A stretch of DNA of 23,952 nt from an uncultured Muribaculaceae bacterium (GTDB lineage Bacteria > Bacteroidota > Bacteroidia > Bacteroidales > Muribaculaceae). The notes below the pieces were generated by a model. That model ran no database searches and was not told where the DNA came from. It saw only the letters and a list, made by a program, of their open reading frames with translations. This document shows, piece after piece, positions 1 to 8,344 of the stretch. The stretch is from contig CALHWU010000063.1 of NCBI GenBank assembly GCA_938039795.1, positions 1-23,952 on the forward strand, written 5' to 3'. Within the stretch, counting starts at the first letter, position 1, and every line of letters begins with the position of its first letter. Position numbers and translations under genes: made by a program.

Positions 1-55
1 ACCGCTCACCTCGACACTGCCAGTGTCGCGCTCTAGCCAGATGAGCTAATACCCC
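1..55 (-). tRNA. tRNA-Ala (anticodon GGC), 3' part cut off by the window edge
   Basis: Read on the minus strand from position 55, the sequence begins GGGGTAT (acceptor 5' strand), then TA, a D-arm (GCTC...GAGC) and an anticodon arm with stem CGACA/TGTCG. The seven-base loop CTGGCAG gives anticodon GGC (window positions 19-21), which reads alanine GCC/GCU codons. The T-arm and 3' acceptor strand lie beyond position 1, so the acceptor pairing cannot be checked. A good Bacteroidota promoter lies just upstream, at 70-99. Confidence 0.9.
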
Positions 56-69
56 GTAGTTTGCAGAGG

Positions 70-99
70 CAAAGTTACGACATTTGCGTGAACTGACAA
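70..99 (-). promoter_or_regulatory. Bacteroidota-type promoter of the tRNA-Ala gene
   Basis: On the minus strand there is a -7 box TAACTTTG (70-77) and a TTG (97-99) separated by exactly 19 bases. This matches the TTTG-N19-21-TAnnTTTG pattern known for the Bacteroides primary sigma factor. The predicted start falls a few bases upstream of the mature tRNA 5' end at 55. Confidence 0.75.
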
Positions 100-133
100 T
101 GTGAAATAAAGTTAAATATGCGGCGTGACGCTA

Positions 134-141
134 TATATTTG
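134..141 (+). promoter_or_regulatory. -7 box of the TPR/OMP/pyrC operon promoter
   Basis: TATATTTG matches TAnnTTTG and lies 32 bases before the ATG at 174, leaving a leader of about 28 nt. No good TTG appears at the -33 distance (the sequence there is GTTAAA), so the promoter may be weak or dependent on an activator or alternative sigma factor. It diverges from the tRNA promoter, with only about 35 bases between them. Confidence 0.5.
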
Positions 142-173
142 CGCGGGCGGGGAGATTATTGTAATTTCGCGAT

Positions 174-3158
174 ATGAAACACAGACTACTTTTTGCAGTG
201 GCCGTGGCTGGTGCGCTTGCGGCGCAGGCTTCGGGCCAGATCAACGGGACCGGTGCCGGAGGATATCTGGAGCGAGGATCCCGCATGTTTGACGATCTTA
301 ACTACACTGGATGCATCGACCAGATGCGGGCTCTGGAGCGTCTGACGCCCACTCCTTCCCAGATCGAGGAGGCCCGCAGGCTGACCGCTCTGTCGGCTCT
401 CCATCTCGGCCGTGAGGACGCCCTGACGCTGATAAAGGCGTGGATAGCCGACTATCCCGCGTCGGCCCGGCGGGAGGAGATGCTCGCCGCCGTGGGCGAC
501 TGGTATTTCCATCGCGCCGATTATCCGGCGGCAGTGAAAGCCTACTCAACTGTCGACAGCCGTGCGCTTGACGCTTCGACGGCCGCCGACGTCGACTATC
601 GCTGCGCCTATTCCCACCTGATGCTTGGAGAGACAGAGCAGGCCATGCAGGGTTTCAGCCGTCTGAACGGTTCAGACCGCTACCGTGCGGCCGGAGCATT
701 CTATCGCGGCTATATCGAATATGCCGATGGTGATTACCCTACTGCGCGCGTATTGCTGAAAGAGGCGGCCGCCGATCCCGAACTCAATGAGGTGGCTCAA
801 TATTACATCGCACAGATTGATTTTGCTCAGGGCGATTACGAACAGGCTCTCTCGCTTAGCCGCCGATTACTGAAGAGCAACGCCGTGGAGCAGTTCGCGC
901 CTGAGATGAACCGTATAGCGGGCGAGTCGCTCTTCAATCTCGGCCGCGAGGACGAGGCGCTCCCTTATCTGCGCAGCTATGCGTCCACGACCGACCGCGT
1001 GCGTCCGTCGGCATTCTACATACTCGGCGTGGGCGAATACCGTCTGGGCAACTATCAGGCGGCTATCCGCAGTCTCGGACATGCCGCCACTTCCGACGAC
1101 GCCATGGGGCAGAGCGCCAATCTTATTCTCGGCCAAAGCTATCTGGCCCAGGGCAATGCCGACGGTGCACTGATGGCATTCGAGAAAGCCTACCGGATGG
1201 GATTCGACCGACAGGTGTCGGAGACGGCCATGTATAATTATGCCGTCGCAAAGTCGGAGGGTGGACGCGTGCCGTTTGGCAACTCCGTGGCCTTGTTCGA
1301 GAACTTCCTGCGCGAGTATCCACAGTCGGAATACGCCGACCGCGTACGCTCCTACATGATATCCGGCTACATGACCGACAACGATTATGCGGCCGCGCTC
1401 CGTCTGCTCGATGCCATGAAGCGTCCCACCCCCGAGGCCAACAAGGCCCGTCAGCGGGCTCTCTTCGCTCTCGGCACCCGCGAATACTCGTCGGGCCGGC
1501 TCACCGAAGCGCTCGACCGCTTCCGCCGGGCCGCAGCGATCAGCGGCGCCGATCCCTCGATTGCGCGCCAGGCGCTGCTCTGGGAGGGTACGTGCCAGTA
1601 TGATCTTGAGCGTTACGACGCTGCCGCCCGCTCATTGCAGGCATATCTCAAGGGAGCGCGCCGCGGCGACGCCAACGCAGTCATAGCCCGCTACAATCTC
1701 GGATATACACGGTTTGCACAGGCCGACTATAAGGCCGCTCTCGCCGACTTCCGCGACGTCATCGCCGCCCGTCCCGACAGCCGCATGCTTGCCGACGCCT
1801 ACAACCGCGCCGCCGACTGCCTTTACTACGGCAGCGACTTCGCCGGCGCCTCCGAGGCCTACGACAAGGCTCTCGACCTCAATCCGGAGGCCGGCGACTA
1901 TGCTCTCTATCAGAAAGCGGTCATGAGCGGACTGCAGCGCAACCACAAGGAGAAGATTGGACTGATCTCCGATCTGCAGCGCCGCTATCCTTCATCGTCG
2001 CTTATCCCCGCGGCCATGCTTGAGAAAGCCGACGCCTACACGGCACTGGGCGACAACACCGCCGCTCTGCAAGCCTACGACAATCTGCTCCGCGACTATC
2101 CGTCGTCGACCTACGCCCGCCAGGGACTGCTCCGCAAGGCCATCGCCTCGCTCAGCGCCGGACGTCGCGCCGAGGCCAAAGAGGCTTATCGGCATATTAT
2201 AGCGAAATATCCTACCAGTGAGGAGGCCCGTATGGCAGCCGACGACCTGAAACGGATATATGCCGACGACGGACGCCTCCAGGAATATTCTGAATTTATT
2301 GCATCGGTGCCCGATGCGCCCCAGACCGAGGCCTCCGAGCTTGAGGCGCTGGCATTCCGGTCGGCCGAATCCGACTATGTGACCAACGACCGCACCGAAC
2401 GCCTCGCCGACTATCTCCGCACCTATCCGGGCGGCGCGCATGAGCCGCAGGCGCTGTTGCTGATGGCCAAGGCCGCCGAGGCAGCCGGCCGCGACGATGA
2501 GGCTCTTGAATACTCCACCCGGCTGACCGACCGCTATCCGCATGCTGACGTCAGCGAGGACGCACTGATCATCCGCGCCGAAGCCGAACTGGCTCAGGAC
2601 AGGGGAGCTGCTGCTCTTCAGTCATACCAGCGTCTGGAGCAGAGCGCATCCAGCCCGCGACGTCTGCAGCAGGCACGCATCGGAGTGATGCGCACGGCCA
2701 TCATGCTTGATGAGAATGCCATGGCTCTCCAGGCCGCCGATCAGCTGCTCGCATCTTCCGCCGAAAATCTCACCGGGATGCCCGAGGTGGCCTATGACCG
2801 CGCTCTCGCTCTCAGCCGTCTGGGCCGCACCGCCGAGGCCGAGAAGGCATGGAGCGCTCTCGCCGCCAATCCAGAGGAAGAATACGGCGCCCGCGCCGCC
2901 GTTAGTCTTGCCGAGTCGCAGCTTGCGGCCGGTCATGCCGACAAGGCCCGCGCCACAGCCGATGCGCTTATCAATGCAAATCCGCCACATGCCTACTGGC
3001 TCGCCCGCGGCTTCATCGTGCTCAGCGATGCGCTCCGCGCCCAAGGCAACAGCTTCGAGGCCGATGAATACCTCCGCTCGCTCAAGAGCAATTATCCGGG
3101 GACGGAGGCCGAGATTTTCGAGATGATCGAGACACGTCTTAACCAACAAAAGAAATAA
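174..3158 (+). CDS. Large periplasmic tetratricopeptide-repeat protein
   Basis: The 994-aa product starts with a signal peptide (basic MKHR, then a hydrophobic core ending near ASGQ at residue 22). The rest is almost wholly helical TPR repeats. Typical TPR positions recur every 34-37 residues, for example 'YFHRADYPAAVKAYS', 'YYIAQIDFAQGDYEQAL' and 'YNLGYTRFAQADYKAALADF', many followed by a YP turn. TPR arrays scaffold protein contacts, and the signal peptide places this one in the periplasm or at the outer membrane. The gene for a beta-barrel protein begins one base after the stop codon, so I infer that the TPR protein works with that barrel, perhaps as its assembly or docking partner. The exact role is unknown. 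The first ATG was chosen because it gives a complete signal peptide. Confidence 0.85.
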   Translation: MKHRLLFAVAVAGALAAQASGQINGTGAGGYLERGSRMFDDLNYTGCIDQMRALERLTPTPSQIEEARRLTALSALHLGREDALTLIKAWIADYPASARREEMLAAVGDWYFHRADYPAAVKAYSTVDSRALDASTAADVDYRCAYSHLMLGETEQAMQGFSRLNGSDRYRAAGAFYRGYIEYADGDYPTARVLLKEAAADPELNEVAQYYIAQIDFAQGDYEQALSLSRRLLKSNAVEQFAPEMNRIAGESLFNLGREDEALPYLRSYASTTDRVRPSAFYILGVGEYRLGNYQAAIRSLGHAATSDDAMGQSANLILGQSYLAQGNADGALMAFEKAYRMGFDRQVSETAMYNYAVAKSEGGRVPFGNSVALFENFLREYPQSEYADRVRSYMISGYMTDNDYAAALRLLDAMKRPTPEANKARQRALFALGTREYSSGRLTEALDRFRRAAAISGADPSIARQALLWEGTCQYDLERYDAAARSLQAYLKGARRGDANAVIARYNLGYTRFAQADYKAALADFRDVIAARPDSRMLADAYNRAADCLYYGSDFAGASEAYDKALDLNPEAGDYALYQKAVMSGLQRNHKEKIGLISDLQRRYPSSSLIPAAMLEKADAYTALGDNTAALQAYDNLLRDYPSSTYARQGLLRKAIASLSAGRRAEAKEAYRHIIAKYPTSEEARMAADDLKRIYADDGRLQEYSEFIASVPDAPQTEASELEALAFRSAESDYVTNDRTERLADYLRTYPGGAHEPQALLLMAKAAEAAGRDDEALEYSTRLTDRYPHADVSEDALIIRAEAELAQDRGAAALQSYQRLEQSASSPRRLQQARIGVMRTAIMLDENAMALQAADQLLASSAENLTGMPEVAYDRALALSRLGRTAEAEKAWSALAANPEEEYGARAAVSLAESQLAAGHADKARATADALINANPPHAYWLARGFIVLSDALRAQGNSFEADEYLRSLKSNYPGTEAEIFEMIETRLNQQKK

Positions 3159-3159
3159 G

Positions 3160-4887
3160 ATGAACTACACTATAAGACTTGCGGCAGCCGCGCTTCTCGG
3201 CGCATCGGCCGCAGCCACAGCTGGCGCACAGCAGCTCAACAAGGAGATCACCGTGGAGCGCGAGGTGGTGCCCATACAGCGCGAGGCCACGCGCCTCAAT
3301 TTTATGCCCGCCATATCTCTCCCGCCGCTTGCCATGCAGCGTCTGTCGCCCTCCGACAGGGCCATTACCGCCCGGGTGCCGGCAGGCATAACGGTGCTTG
3401 ATCCCGCAGCGTGGGCCGACAGCATCTACGTCAGCCCCTACCGCGGTTACGCCTCGATCGGCTTCATGCCGCTCTATAACGCCATGCTCTCCGCCGGCTA
3501 CCGTATCGTCGACAACTCCACGACCCGCGTTGGCGCGTGGCTGCAATATGACGGCACGGCCTACTCGTCGCGCCGTATTCTCAGATTTGGAGGAAGCGAT
3601 ACACAGCCCGGCCTGAAGAAATACCTGCGTGATCATACGGGGACCGTCGGGGTCTACGCCTCGCAGCGCGTAGGTGCTGCCTCCGAGCTCTCGGGAGTAG
3701 TCGACTACACCTATACGCGCTACAATCAGCCTGAGTATACCGATCCCTACATGCTTGGCGTCTATGACTGGCATTATCAGTCGGTCAATCGTCTTAATGC
3801 CGATCTGGATTGGAAATCGAGCGTCAACGATCTCGGCTACGGTATAAGAGCCGGCTTTTCGCGATTCGCATTCGGCTCCGAAAGAGATATACCGTCCAAC
3901 GCGATCGTACTCCCGGCAGAGGCCGAAAACAATTTTCGTGTCGGCGCAGATCTGACGGCTGATTTCGACGGTGGCTCGCTTGCCGCGTTAGATGTCGATT
4001 TCTCGGCTCTCCACACCAGTCCGGTTTTGGAGAATGTATCCGACGATATGACAAAGTCTTATTCCACGTGGCTGCTTCGGCTACATCCCTCATATGCCTA
4101 CCGCTCGGGGGTGTTTGACATAAAGCTGGGCGCCAGCATCGACCTGACTCACAATTCGGGCAAGGCATTCCATATCGCTCCCGACGTGAAGCTCGCTGTC
4201 AATCCATCGCCGATGTTCGCTTTTGAAGTGAGCGCTGGAGGAGGCGAGTGGCAGAACACCCTCGGATCGGTCTACGCTATAGGCCGCAATATCGACTCAT
4301 GGTCAGCCTACTCCAACTCGCATATCCCCCTGACTGTCGAAGCTCGCCTGCGCATCGGCCCCTGGAGCGGGTTTTACGGTGAACTTTCTGGCGGCTATGC
4401 CCGCGCCAACGACTGGCTTATGCCTGGCGGTGCAAGCCGATACGGCAATCTGACATTCTGGAGAGAGGATGTCAAGGGATTCCGTTTCGGGGCTGCTTTG
4501 GGTTACCGCTGGAGTTCCATTCTTGATGCGCGCGTTGAATGGCAGACGGCGAAGAACGATATTGATAAGGGCTATTATCTCTGGCGCGACCGTGCGCGAA
4601 ACGTCATCGACGCCACAGTAAAAGTAAATCCGATTGAAAAGCTGAGCGTGGATCTCGGCTTCACGCTCCGCACGGACCGGCGTATTTTCACACACTGGGA
4701 CGGTGGGCCGGGTATGATACCTCTTGGCGATGTCCGCAATCTTTCGCTCGGCGCCACCTACCGCTTCACCCCGTCGATAAGCATATTTGTAGAAGGTGAG
4801 AATCTCCTCGACCACCGCTATTCGACGGTCGATAATTACGAGTCGCAGGGCATAACCGGACTCGCCGGTGCCTCATTCAAGTTCTGA
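3160..4887 (+). CDS. Outer-membrane beta-barrel protein (TonB-receptor-like barrel without plug)
   Basis: The 575-aa product has a signal peptide (to about residue 23, ending TAGAQQ). The remainder alternates aromatic and polar residues in strand-sized blocks, as in outer-membrane barrels. The C-terminal part carries a TonB-receptor-like end, 'FVEGENLLDHRYSTVDNY', and finishes with the aromatic strand 'LAGASFKF'. It is too short for a full TonB-dependent receptor, and I see no plug domain or TonB box. The start codon lies one base after the TPR gene stop, so the two are surely co-transcribed and probably co-translated. The substrate cannot be read from the sequence. A structural or assembly role together with the TPR partner is as likely as transport. 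Confidence 0.75.
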   Translation: MNYTIRLAAAALLGASAAATAGAQQLNKEITVEREVVPIQREATRLNFMPAISLPPLAMQRLSPSDRAITARVPAGITVLDPAAWADSIYVSPYRGYASIGFMPLYNAMLSAGYRIVDNSTTRVGAWLQYDGTAYSSRRILRFGGSDTQPGLKKYLRDHTGTVGVYASQRVGAASELSGVVDYTYTRYNQPEYTDPYMLGVYDWHYQSVNRLNADLDWKSSVNDLGYGIRAGFSRFAFGSERDIPSNAIVLPAEAENNFRVGADLTADFDGGSLAALDVDFSALHTSPVLENVSDDMTKSYSTWLLRLHPSYAYRSGVFDIKLGASIDLTHNSGKAFHIAPDVKLAVNPSPMFAFEVSAGGGEWQNTLGSVYAIGRNIDSWSAYSNSHIPLTVEARLRIGPWSGFYGELSGGYARANDWLMPGGASRYGNLTFWREDVKGFRFGAALGYRWSSILDARVEWQTAKNDIDKGYYLWRDRARNVIDATVKVNPIEKLSVDLGFTLRTDRRIFTHWDGGPGMIPLGDVRNLSLGATYRFTPSISIFVEGENLLDHRYSTVDNYESQGITGLAGASFKF

Positions 4888-4899
4888 CCCCATACCTAT

Positions 4900-5667
4900 A
4901 TGCATCAGAGTATAGTCATCATACCCACCTACAAGGAGATCGAGAATATCGACGCCATAATCCGCGCCGTGATGGCGCTCGGCGACGATGAGTTCGACGT
5001 GCTTGTGGTCGACGACGGTTCGCCCGACGGCACTCCCGACGCCGTCCGCAGTCTGCAGAAGGAGTTTCCCGGCCGCATAAAGCTTCATGAGCGTCCCGGA
5101 AAGCTCGGACTCGGCACGGCCTACATCGAGGGCTTCAAGATATGCCTTGGCGATCCGGCCGGCTACCGCTACATTTTCGAGATGGACGCCGATTTCAGTC
5201 ATGATCCGAAGGATCTGCTGCGGCTGCTCGCCGCCTGCCGCGACGAGGGCGCCGACATGGCCGTGGGTTCGCGCTATGTGACCGGGGTCAATGTGGTCAA
5301 CTGGCCCATGGGCCGCGTACTCATGTCGTATTATGCCTCGGCTTATGTGAGGCTTGTCACAGGAATGCCTGTGCGTGACACTACGGCCGGATTCGCATGC
5401 TATACCCGCCGTGTGCTTGAGGCCCTGCCGCTCGACTCGATCCGCTGCAAGGGCTATGCTTTTCAGATAGAGATGAAGTTCCAGACGTTCAAGCGCGGAT
5501 TCCGCATCAAGGAGGTGCCGATCGTGTTTGTCAACCGCGTGCTCGGTACGAGCAAGATGTCGACCGGAATATTCGGCGAGGCCGTTTTCGGAGTGCTGCG
5601 TCTTCGTCTCGACAGTCTTTTCAAAAAATACCCGCAATATGGCCCACAGACCAATACTTATTCATGA
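4900..5667 (+). CDS. Polyprenol-phosphate mannosyltransferase-like family 2 glycosyltransferase
   Basis: The 255-aa GT-A glycosyltransferase resembles dolichol/polyprenol monophosphomannose synthases. These enzymes move mannose from GDP-mannose to a lipid-phosphate carrier on the cytoplasmic face of the membrane. Visible motifs in order: the N-terminal strand 'IVIIPTYKEIENI', the nucleotide-binding 'VVDDGSPDGT', 'GKLGLGTAYIEGF', the metal-binding 'DADFSHDP', 'GSRYVTGV' and the acceptor-side 'DTTAGFACYTRRVLEAL', then 'GYAFQIEM'. There is no C-terminal membrane domain, so it is the short single-domain form. It starts 12 bases after the barrel gene and overlaps pyrC by 29 bases. The lipid-linked sugar product would feed protein or glycan mannosylation outside the cytoplasm. 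The family assignment is firm; the sugar is inferred. Confidence 0.88.
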   Translation: MHQSIVIIPTYKEIENIDAIIRAVMALGDDEFDVLVVDDGSPDGTPDAVRSLQKEFPGRIKLHERPGKLGLGTAYIEGFKICLGDPAGYRYIFEMDADFSHDPKDLLRLLAACRDEGADMAVGSRYVTGVNVVNWPMGRVLMSYYASAYVRLVTGMPVRDTTAGFACYTRRVLEALPLDSIRCKGYAFQIEMKFQTFKRGFRIKEVPIVFVNRVLGTSKMSTGIFGEAVFGVLRLRLDSLFKKYPQYGPQTNTYS

Positions 5668-7000
5668 TGCCCGCATAGTCAGCGAGGGAGCTCCCCGCAA
5701 GGGCTATGTGCTTATCGACGGCGAGATTATCGCCGACACAGGCAGTGGCGACGCTCCGGCCGGGCTGATGGCTGATCCCGCAGTGGAGAAGGTCGACGCC
5801 GCCGGCCGTCTGTTGCTCCCCGGTGTGATCGATGAGCATGTCCATTTCCGTGATCCGGGCCTCACCCATAAGGCCGATATGGCCACGGAGAGCCGTGCCG
5901 CAGTGGCGGGCGGCGTCACGTCGTTTATCGACATGCCGAACACCCGTCCGGCCACCGTCACGGTCGAAGCGGTCGCAGCCAAGCGTGAGCGTGCCGCCGA
6001 GATCTCTGTGGCCAACTACGGCTTCTTCATCGGAGCCACCGATACCAATCTTCCGGAGCTGCTGGCTGCCGACTGGAGCCTTACCGCCGGAGTCAAGCTG
6101 TTTCTCGGATCCTCCACCGGCAATATGCTCGTGGAGCGTCGCGAGGTCATAGAGCGGATATTCCGCGGGGTCCCGGCGCTGATCGCAGTCCATGCCGAGG
6201 ACGAGGCCACTATCCGAGCCAACCGCGAGGCTGTCGTAGCCCGCTACGGCGAAGATCTGCCCATAGCGTTCCATCCGGTCATCCGCGATCACCAGGCGTG
6301 TCTCAGGGCCACGCAGACGGCTGTGGAACTCGCCCGCCAGACCGGTGCGCGCCTCCATGTGCTTCACGTGTCGACCGCCGACGAGCTGCAGCTGTTCGAA
6401 CCCGGCCCGGTAGCAGGGAAACGCATCACCGCGGAGACCTGTCCGCAGTATCTTCTTTTCACCGACGAGCAGTATCCGCTGCTGGGAGCGCGCATCAAGT
6501 GCAATCCCGCCATCAAGCGGCCTACCGACCGCGATGCACTGCGCTATGCCGTGGCCAACGGACTGATCGACGTCATCGCCACCGATCATGCTCCCCATCT
6601 TCCCGAAGAGAAGGAGGGTACGGCTATGACCGCTGTCAGCGGCATGCCGATGGTGCAGTTCTCGCTGCCTGTCATGCTTGAGCTCTCCAAGGAGGGAGTG
6701 CTGACTCTTGAGCAGGTAGTGGAGAAAATGGCCCACAATCCGGCCCTGCTGCTCGGCATAGAGCGGCGCGGATTCATCCGTAAGGGGTATTATGCCGATC
6801 TCGTCATGGTCGATGACGACGTGGAGCCTTACCCTGTCACTCCAGAGTCGGTCATCAGCCGGTGCGGCTGGAGCCCTCTTGAGGGTGCGCCGCTGAGTGT
6901 CCGTGTCGACCAGACATGGGTCAACGGCCAGACTGCCTATCGCCATGGAATAGTATTCTCGTCGGTGCGCGGCCAGGCTCTGCGATTCAACCATCAGTAA
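5639..7000 (+). CDS. pyrC: Dihydroorotase, class I
   Basis: The 453-aa amidohydrolase interconverts N-carbamoyl-aspartate and dihydroorotate, the third step of de novo pyrimidine synthesis. The metal ligands are visible: 'DEHVHFRDPG' (His67, His69), the lysine expected to be carboxylated in 'GVKLFLGSS' (Lys153), His185 in 'AVHAEDE', His243 in 'LHVLHVST' and the catalytic Asp316 in 'ATDHAPH'. Length and motifs fit the class I enzyme of Bacteroidota. The frame is open further upstream (to 5528), but that part reads as an out-of-frame shadow of the glycosyltransferase. The ATG at 5639 gives the usual N-terminus, 'LIHDARIV'. This start lies inside the preceding gene, a 29-base overlap that suggests coupled translation. 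Confidence 0.95.
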   Translation: MAHRPILIHDARIVSEGAPRKGYVLIDGEIIADTGSGDAPAGLMADPAVEKVDAAGRLLLPGVIDEHVHFRDPGLTHKADMATESRAAVAGGVTSFIDMPNTRPATVTVEAVAAKRERAAEISVANYGFFIGATDTNLPELLAADWSLTAGVKLFLGSSTGNMLVERREVIERIFRGVPALIAVHAEDEATIRANREAVVARYGEDLPIAFHPVIRDHQACLRATQTAVELARQTGARLHVLHVSTADELQLFEPGPVAGKRITAETCPQYLLFTDEQYPLLGARIKCNPAIKRPTDRDALRYAVANGLIDVIATDHAPHLPEEKEGTAMTAVSGMPMVQFSLPVMLELSKEGVLTLEQVVEKMAHNPALLLGIERRGFIRKGYYADLVMVDDDVEPYPVTPESVISRCGWSPLEGAPLSVRVDQTWVNGQTAYRHGIVFSSVRGQALRFNHQ

Positions 7001-7017
7001 TCAAAACGTCTGACAAT

Positions 7018-7482
7018 ATGGAATGGAAACAAACCCTTCATGAAATGATGCCTCTTCTGGGGCACCGCAACTGGATAGTGGTCACCGATATGGCATATCC
7101 CTTGCAGACCAATCCCGGAGTAGCGACGCTCGACGCCACTTCCGACGACTTCGCCGCCGTGCTCGCCACGGTGATGCAGGAGCTCAATGCCTCACCCCAT
7201 GTGTTCCCCCATGTGTATCGCGACAGCGAGCAGCTTCGCCTCGACGAAAATCTCTGTCCGGGCATCACAGCCTATCGTGCCGAGGTCGATGCGGCTCTCG
7301 GCGCCGGAGCCGATATGAAGGAGGTAGATCACGAGCAGCTGATATTGAAGCTTGACGAAGTCAGCCGCCTTTATCGGGTAGTGATAATCAAGTCGGGACT
7401 CACGATCCCTTACACCTCCCTCTTCTTCGAGCTCGACTGCCGCTACTGGGATGCGGCGCGCGAGGCTGCCATACGTTCCTGA
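7018..7482 (+). CDS. RbsD/FucU-like sugar pyranase/mutarotase family protein
   Basis: The 154-aa product has two blocks that recall the RbsD/FucU fold: 'PLLGHRNWIVVTDMAYPLQ' (His16, Asp24), corresponding to the family's GHGD..ADANFP region, and 'VVIIKSGLTIPYTSLFFELDCRYW' near the C-terminus, corresponding to the 'R-T-G-E-x-T-P-Y-A-N' region. Family members catalyse ring-form or anomer interconversion of ribose or fucose. The Asn that follows the conserved Tyr is Thr here, so substrate or even activity may differ. The ATG at 7018 was chosen because upstream codons only shadow pyrC. It is the last gene of the operon, 17 bases after pyrC, and is followed by a terminator. Confidence 0.65.
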   Translation: MEWKQTLHEMMPLLGHRNWIVVTDMAYPLQTNPGVATLDATSDDFAAVLATVMQELNASPHVFPHVYRDSEQLRLDENLCPGITAYRAEVDAALGAGADMKEVDHEQLILKLDEVSRLYRVVIIKSGLTIPYTSLFFELDCRYWDAAREAAIRS

Positions 7483-7504
7483 ACAGTATTATCACTTATG
7501 ATAC

Positions 7505-7557
7505 AAAAAAGCCTGCGGGCGATCTCCCGATTTGCAGAGATCGCCCGCAGACTTTTT
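7505..7557. terminator. Bidirectional intrinsic terminator
   Basis: A perfect 14-bp stem, CTGCGGGCGATCTC at 7513-7526 paired with 7537-7550, encloses a 10-base loop. An A-run (7505-7510) precedes it and a T-run (7553-7557) follows it, so it ends with a U-tract on both strands. It can stop the pyrC operon reading rightwards and the sigma-factor gene reading leftwards. Confidence 0.9.
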
Positions 7558-7611
7558 GATGCGTGTGTTTTCCTTAATGTGTCATATATGTCGGGGTTGG
7601 AAGAGATGGCA

Positions 7612-8115
7612 TCAGCGGTAGTCGGCAAAACGGGTCTGGAGCTGCTGGCGGGCGAAGAATATGCGGCTCTTGATGGTGCCCAGCGGAAGCTGCATCTTCT
7701 CGGCTATCTCGCCGTATTTGTATCCTGCCACATGCATCGAGAATGGGATGCGGTACTTGTCGGGGAACTCGTTGATCGCAGCCGTGATCTCGCTGGCGCC
7801 GATGGATCCTTCCGGAGTTTCCAGGCCGGAGTCCTGGCTGAGGTTGAGGTGGTAGAGATCCTCCGTCTGGTCGATCACGGTGGCCGAACGCACCACGCGG
7901 CGATAGTTGTTGATGAATATGTTGCGCATGATCGTGAACACCCAGCCCTTGAAATTGGTGTTCTCCACATACTTGTCGGCGTTGTCAAGGGCTTTCAGCG
8001 TGGTGTCCTGCAGCAGATCGTAGGCATCGTCGCGGTTGGATGTGAGCATATAGGCGAAGTTCAGGAGATTTGCCTGAAGACCCATGAGGCGGTTTTGGAA
8101 GTTTGCTGTAGCCAT
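7612..8115 (-). CDS. ECF-type RNA polymerase sigma factor
   Basis: The 167-aa product has the two-domain layout of group 4 sigma factors. Region 2 is at about residues 10-75 ('FAYMLTSNRDDAYDLLQDTTLKAL', then 'NFKGWVFTIMRNIFINNYRR'). Region 4 is at about 105-160 ('INEFPDKYRIPFSMHVAGYKYGEIAEKMQLPLGTIKSRIFFARQQL'), with a clear helix-turn-helix that would contact the -35 box. It directs RNA polymerase to a regulon that cannot be deduced here. No anti-sigma gene is next to it: downstream is a terminator with convergent genes, and upstream is a long non-coding stretch. It may therefore be an orphan controlled at transcription or by an unlinked partner. Its own promoter looks like a housekeeping one (8192-8220). 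Confidence 0.92.
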   Translation of the reverse strand: MATANFQNRLMGLQANLLNFAYMLTSNRDDAYDLLQDTTLKALDNADKYVENTNFKGWVFTIMRNIFINNYRRVVRSATVIDQTEDLYHLNLSQDSGLETPEGSIGASEITAAINEFPDKYRIPFSMHVAGYKYGEIAEKMQLPLGTIKSRIFFARQQLQTRFADYR

Positions 8116-8191
8116 TGTGATGCGTTTTAAGAGGTGATTTGTTTTATGTCAGATTTGCCAGCGCTGATGTTGTTACATTTCGTTGACAATG

Positions 8192-8220
8192 CAAAGTTAC
8201 GGAGAATTACGGGCGTGCAA
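8192..8220 (-). promoter_or_regulatory. Promoter of the ECF sigma gene
   Basis: On the minus strand, TAACTTTG (8192-8199) is preceded by TTG (8218-8220) with an 18-base spacer, one base shorter than the usual range. The start codon is at 8115, so the leader is about 70 nt. Nothing else in that leader is recognisable. Confidence 0.55.
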
Positions 8221-8344
8221 TAGTTTTTGTGTTAAACGAGGTTAAATCAGTTACACTCTTGTTACATCTCGCCTGTGTAAGCTGGTTATTAGTTGGAAAT
8301 GTGGATATTATGAAGTTTATGATAATCACACTACTTAACGGATG
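8221..8344. other. Non-coding stretch between sigma promoter and inverted-repeat element
   Basis: This AT-rich segment has no credible gene and no clear terminator or promoter. GTTACA occurs twice, at 8250-8255 and again about 12 bases later. I see no other structure. Confidence 0.5.

Noticed and set aside
2622..3149. Long minus-strand frames under the TPR gene
   Set aside because: They are out-of-frame reflections of alanine- and arginine-rich codons of the TPR gene.
5621..6994. 457-codon minus-strand frame opposite pyrC
   Set aside because: pyrC on the plus strand has all catalytic motifs. The antisense frame has none.
7498..8130. 210-codon plus-strand frame across the terminator and sigma gene
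   Set aside because: It begins inside the terminator hairpin and is antisense to a clear ECF sigma factor.
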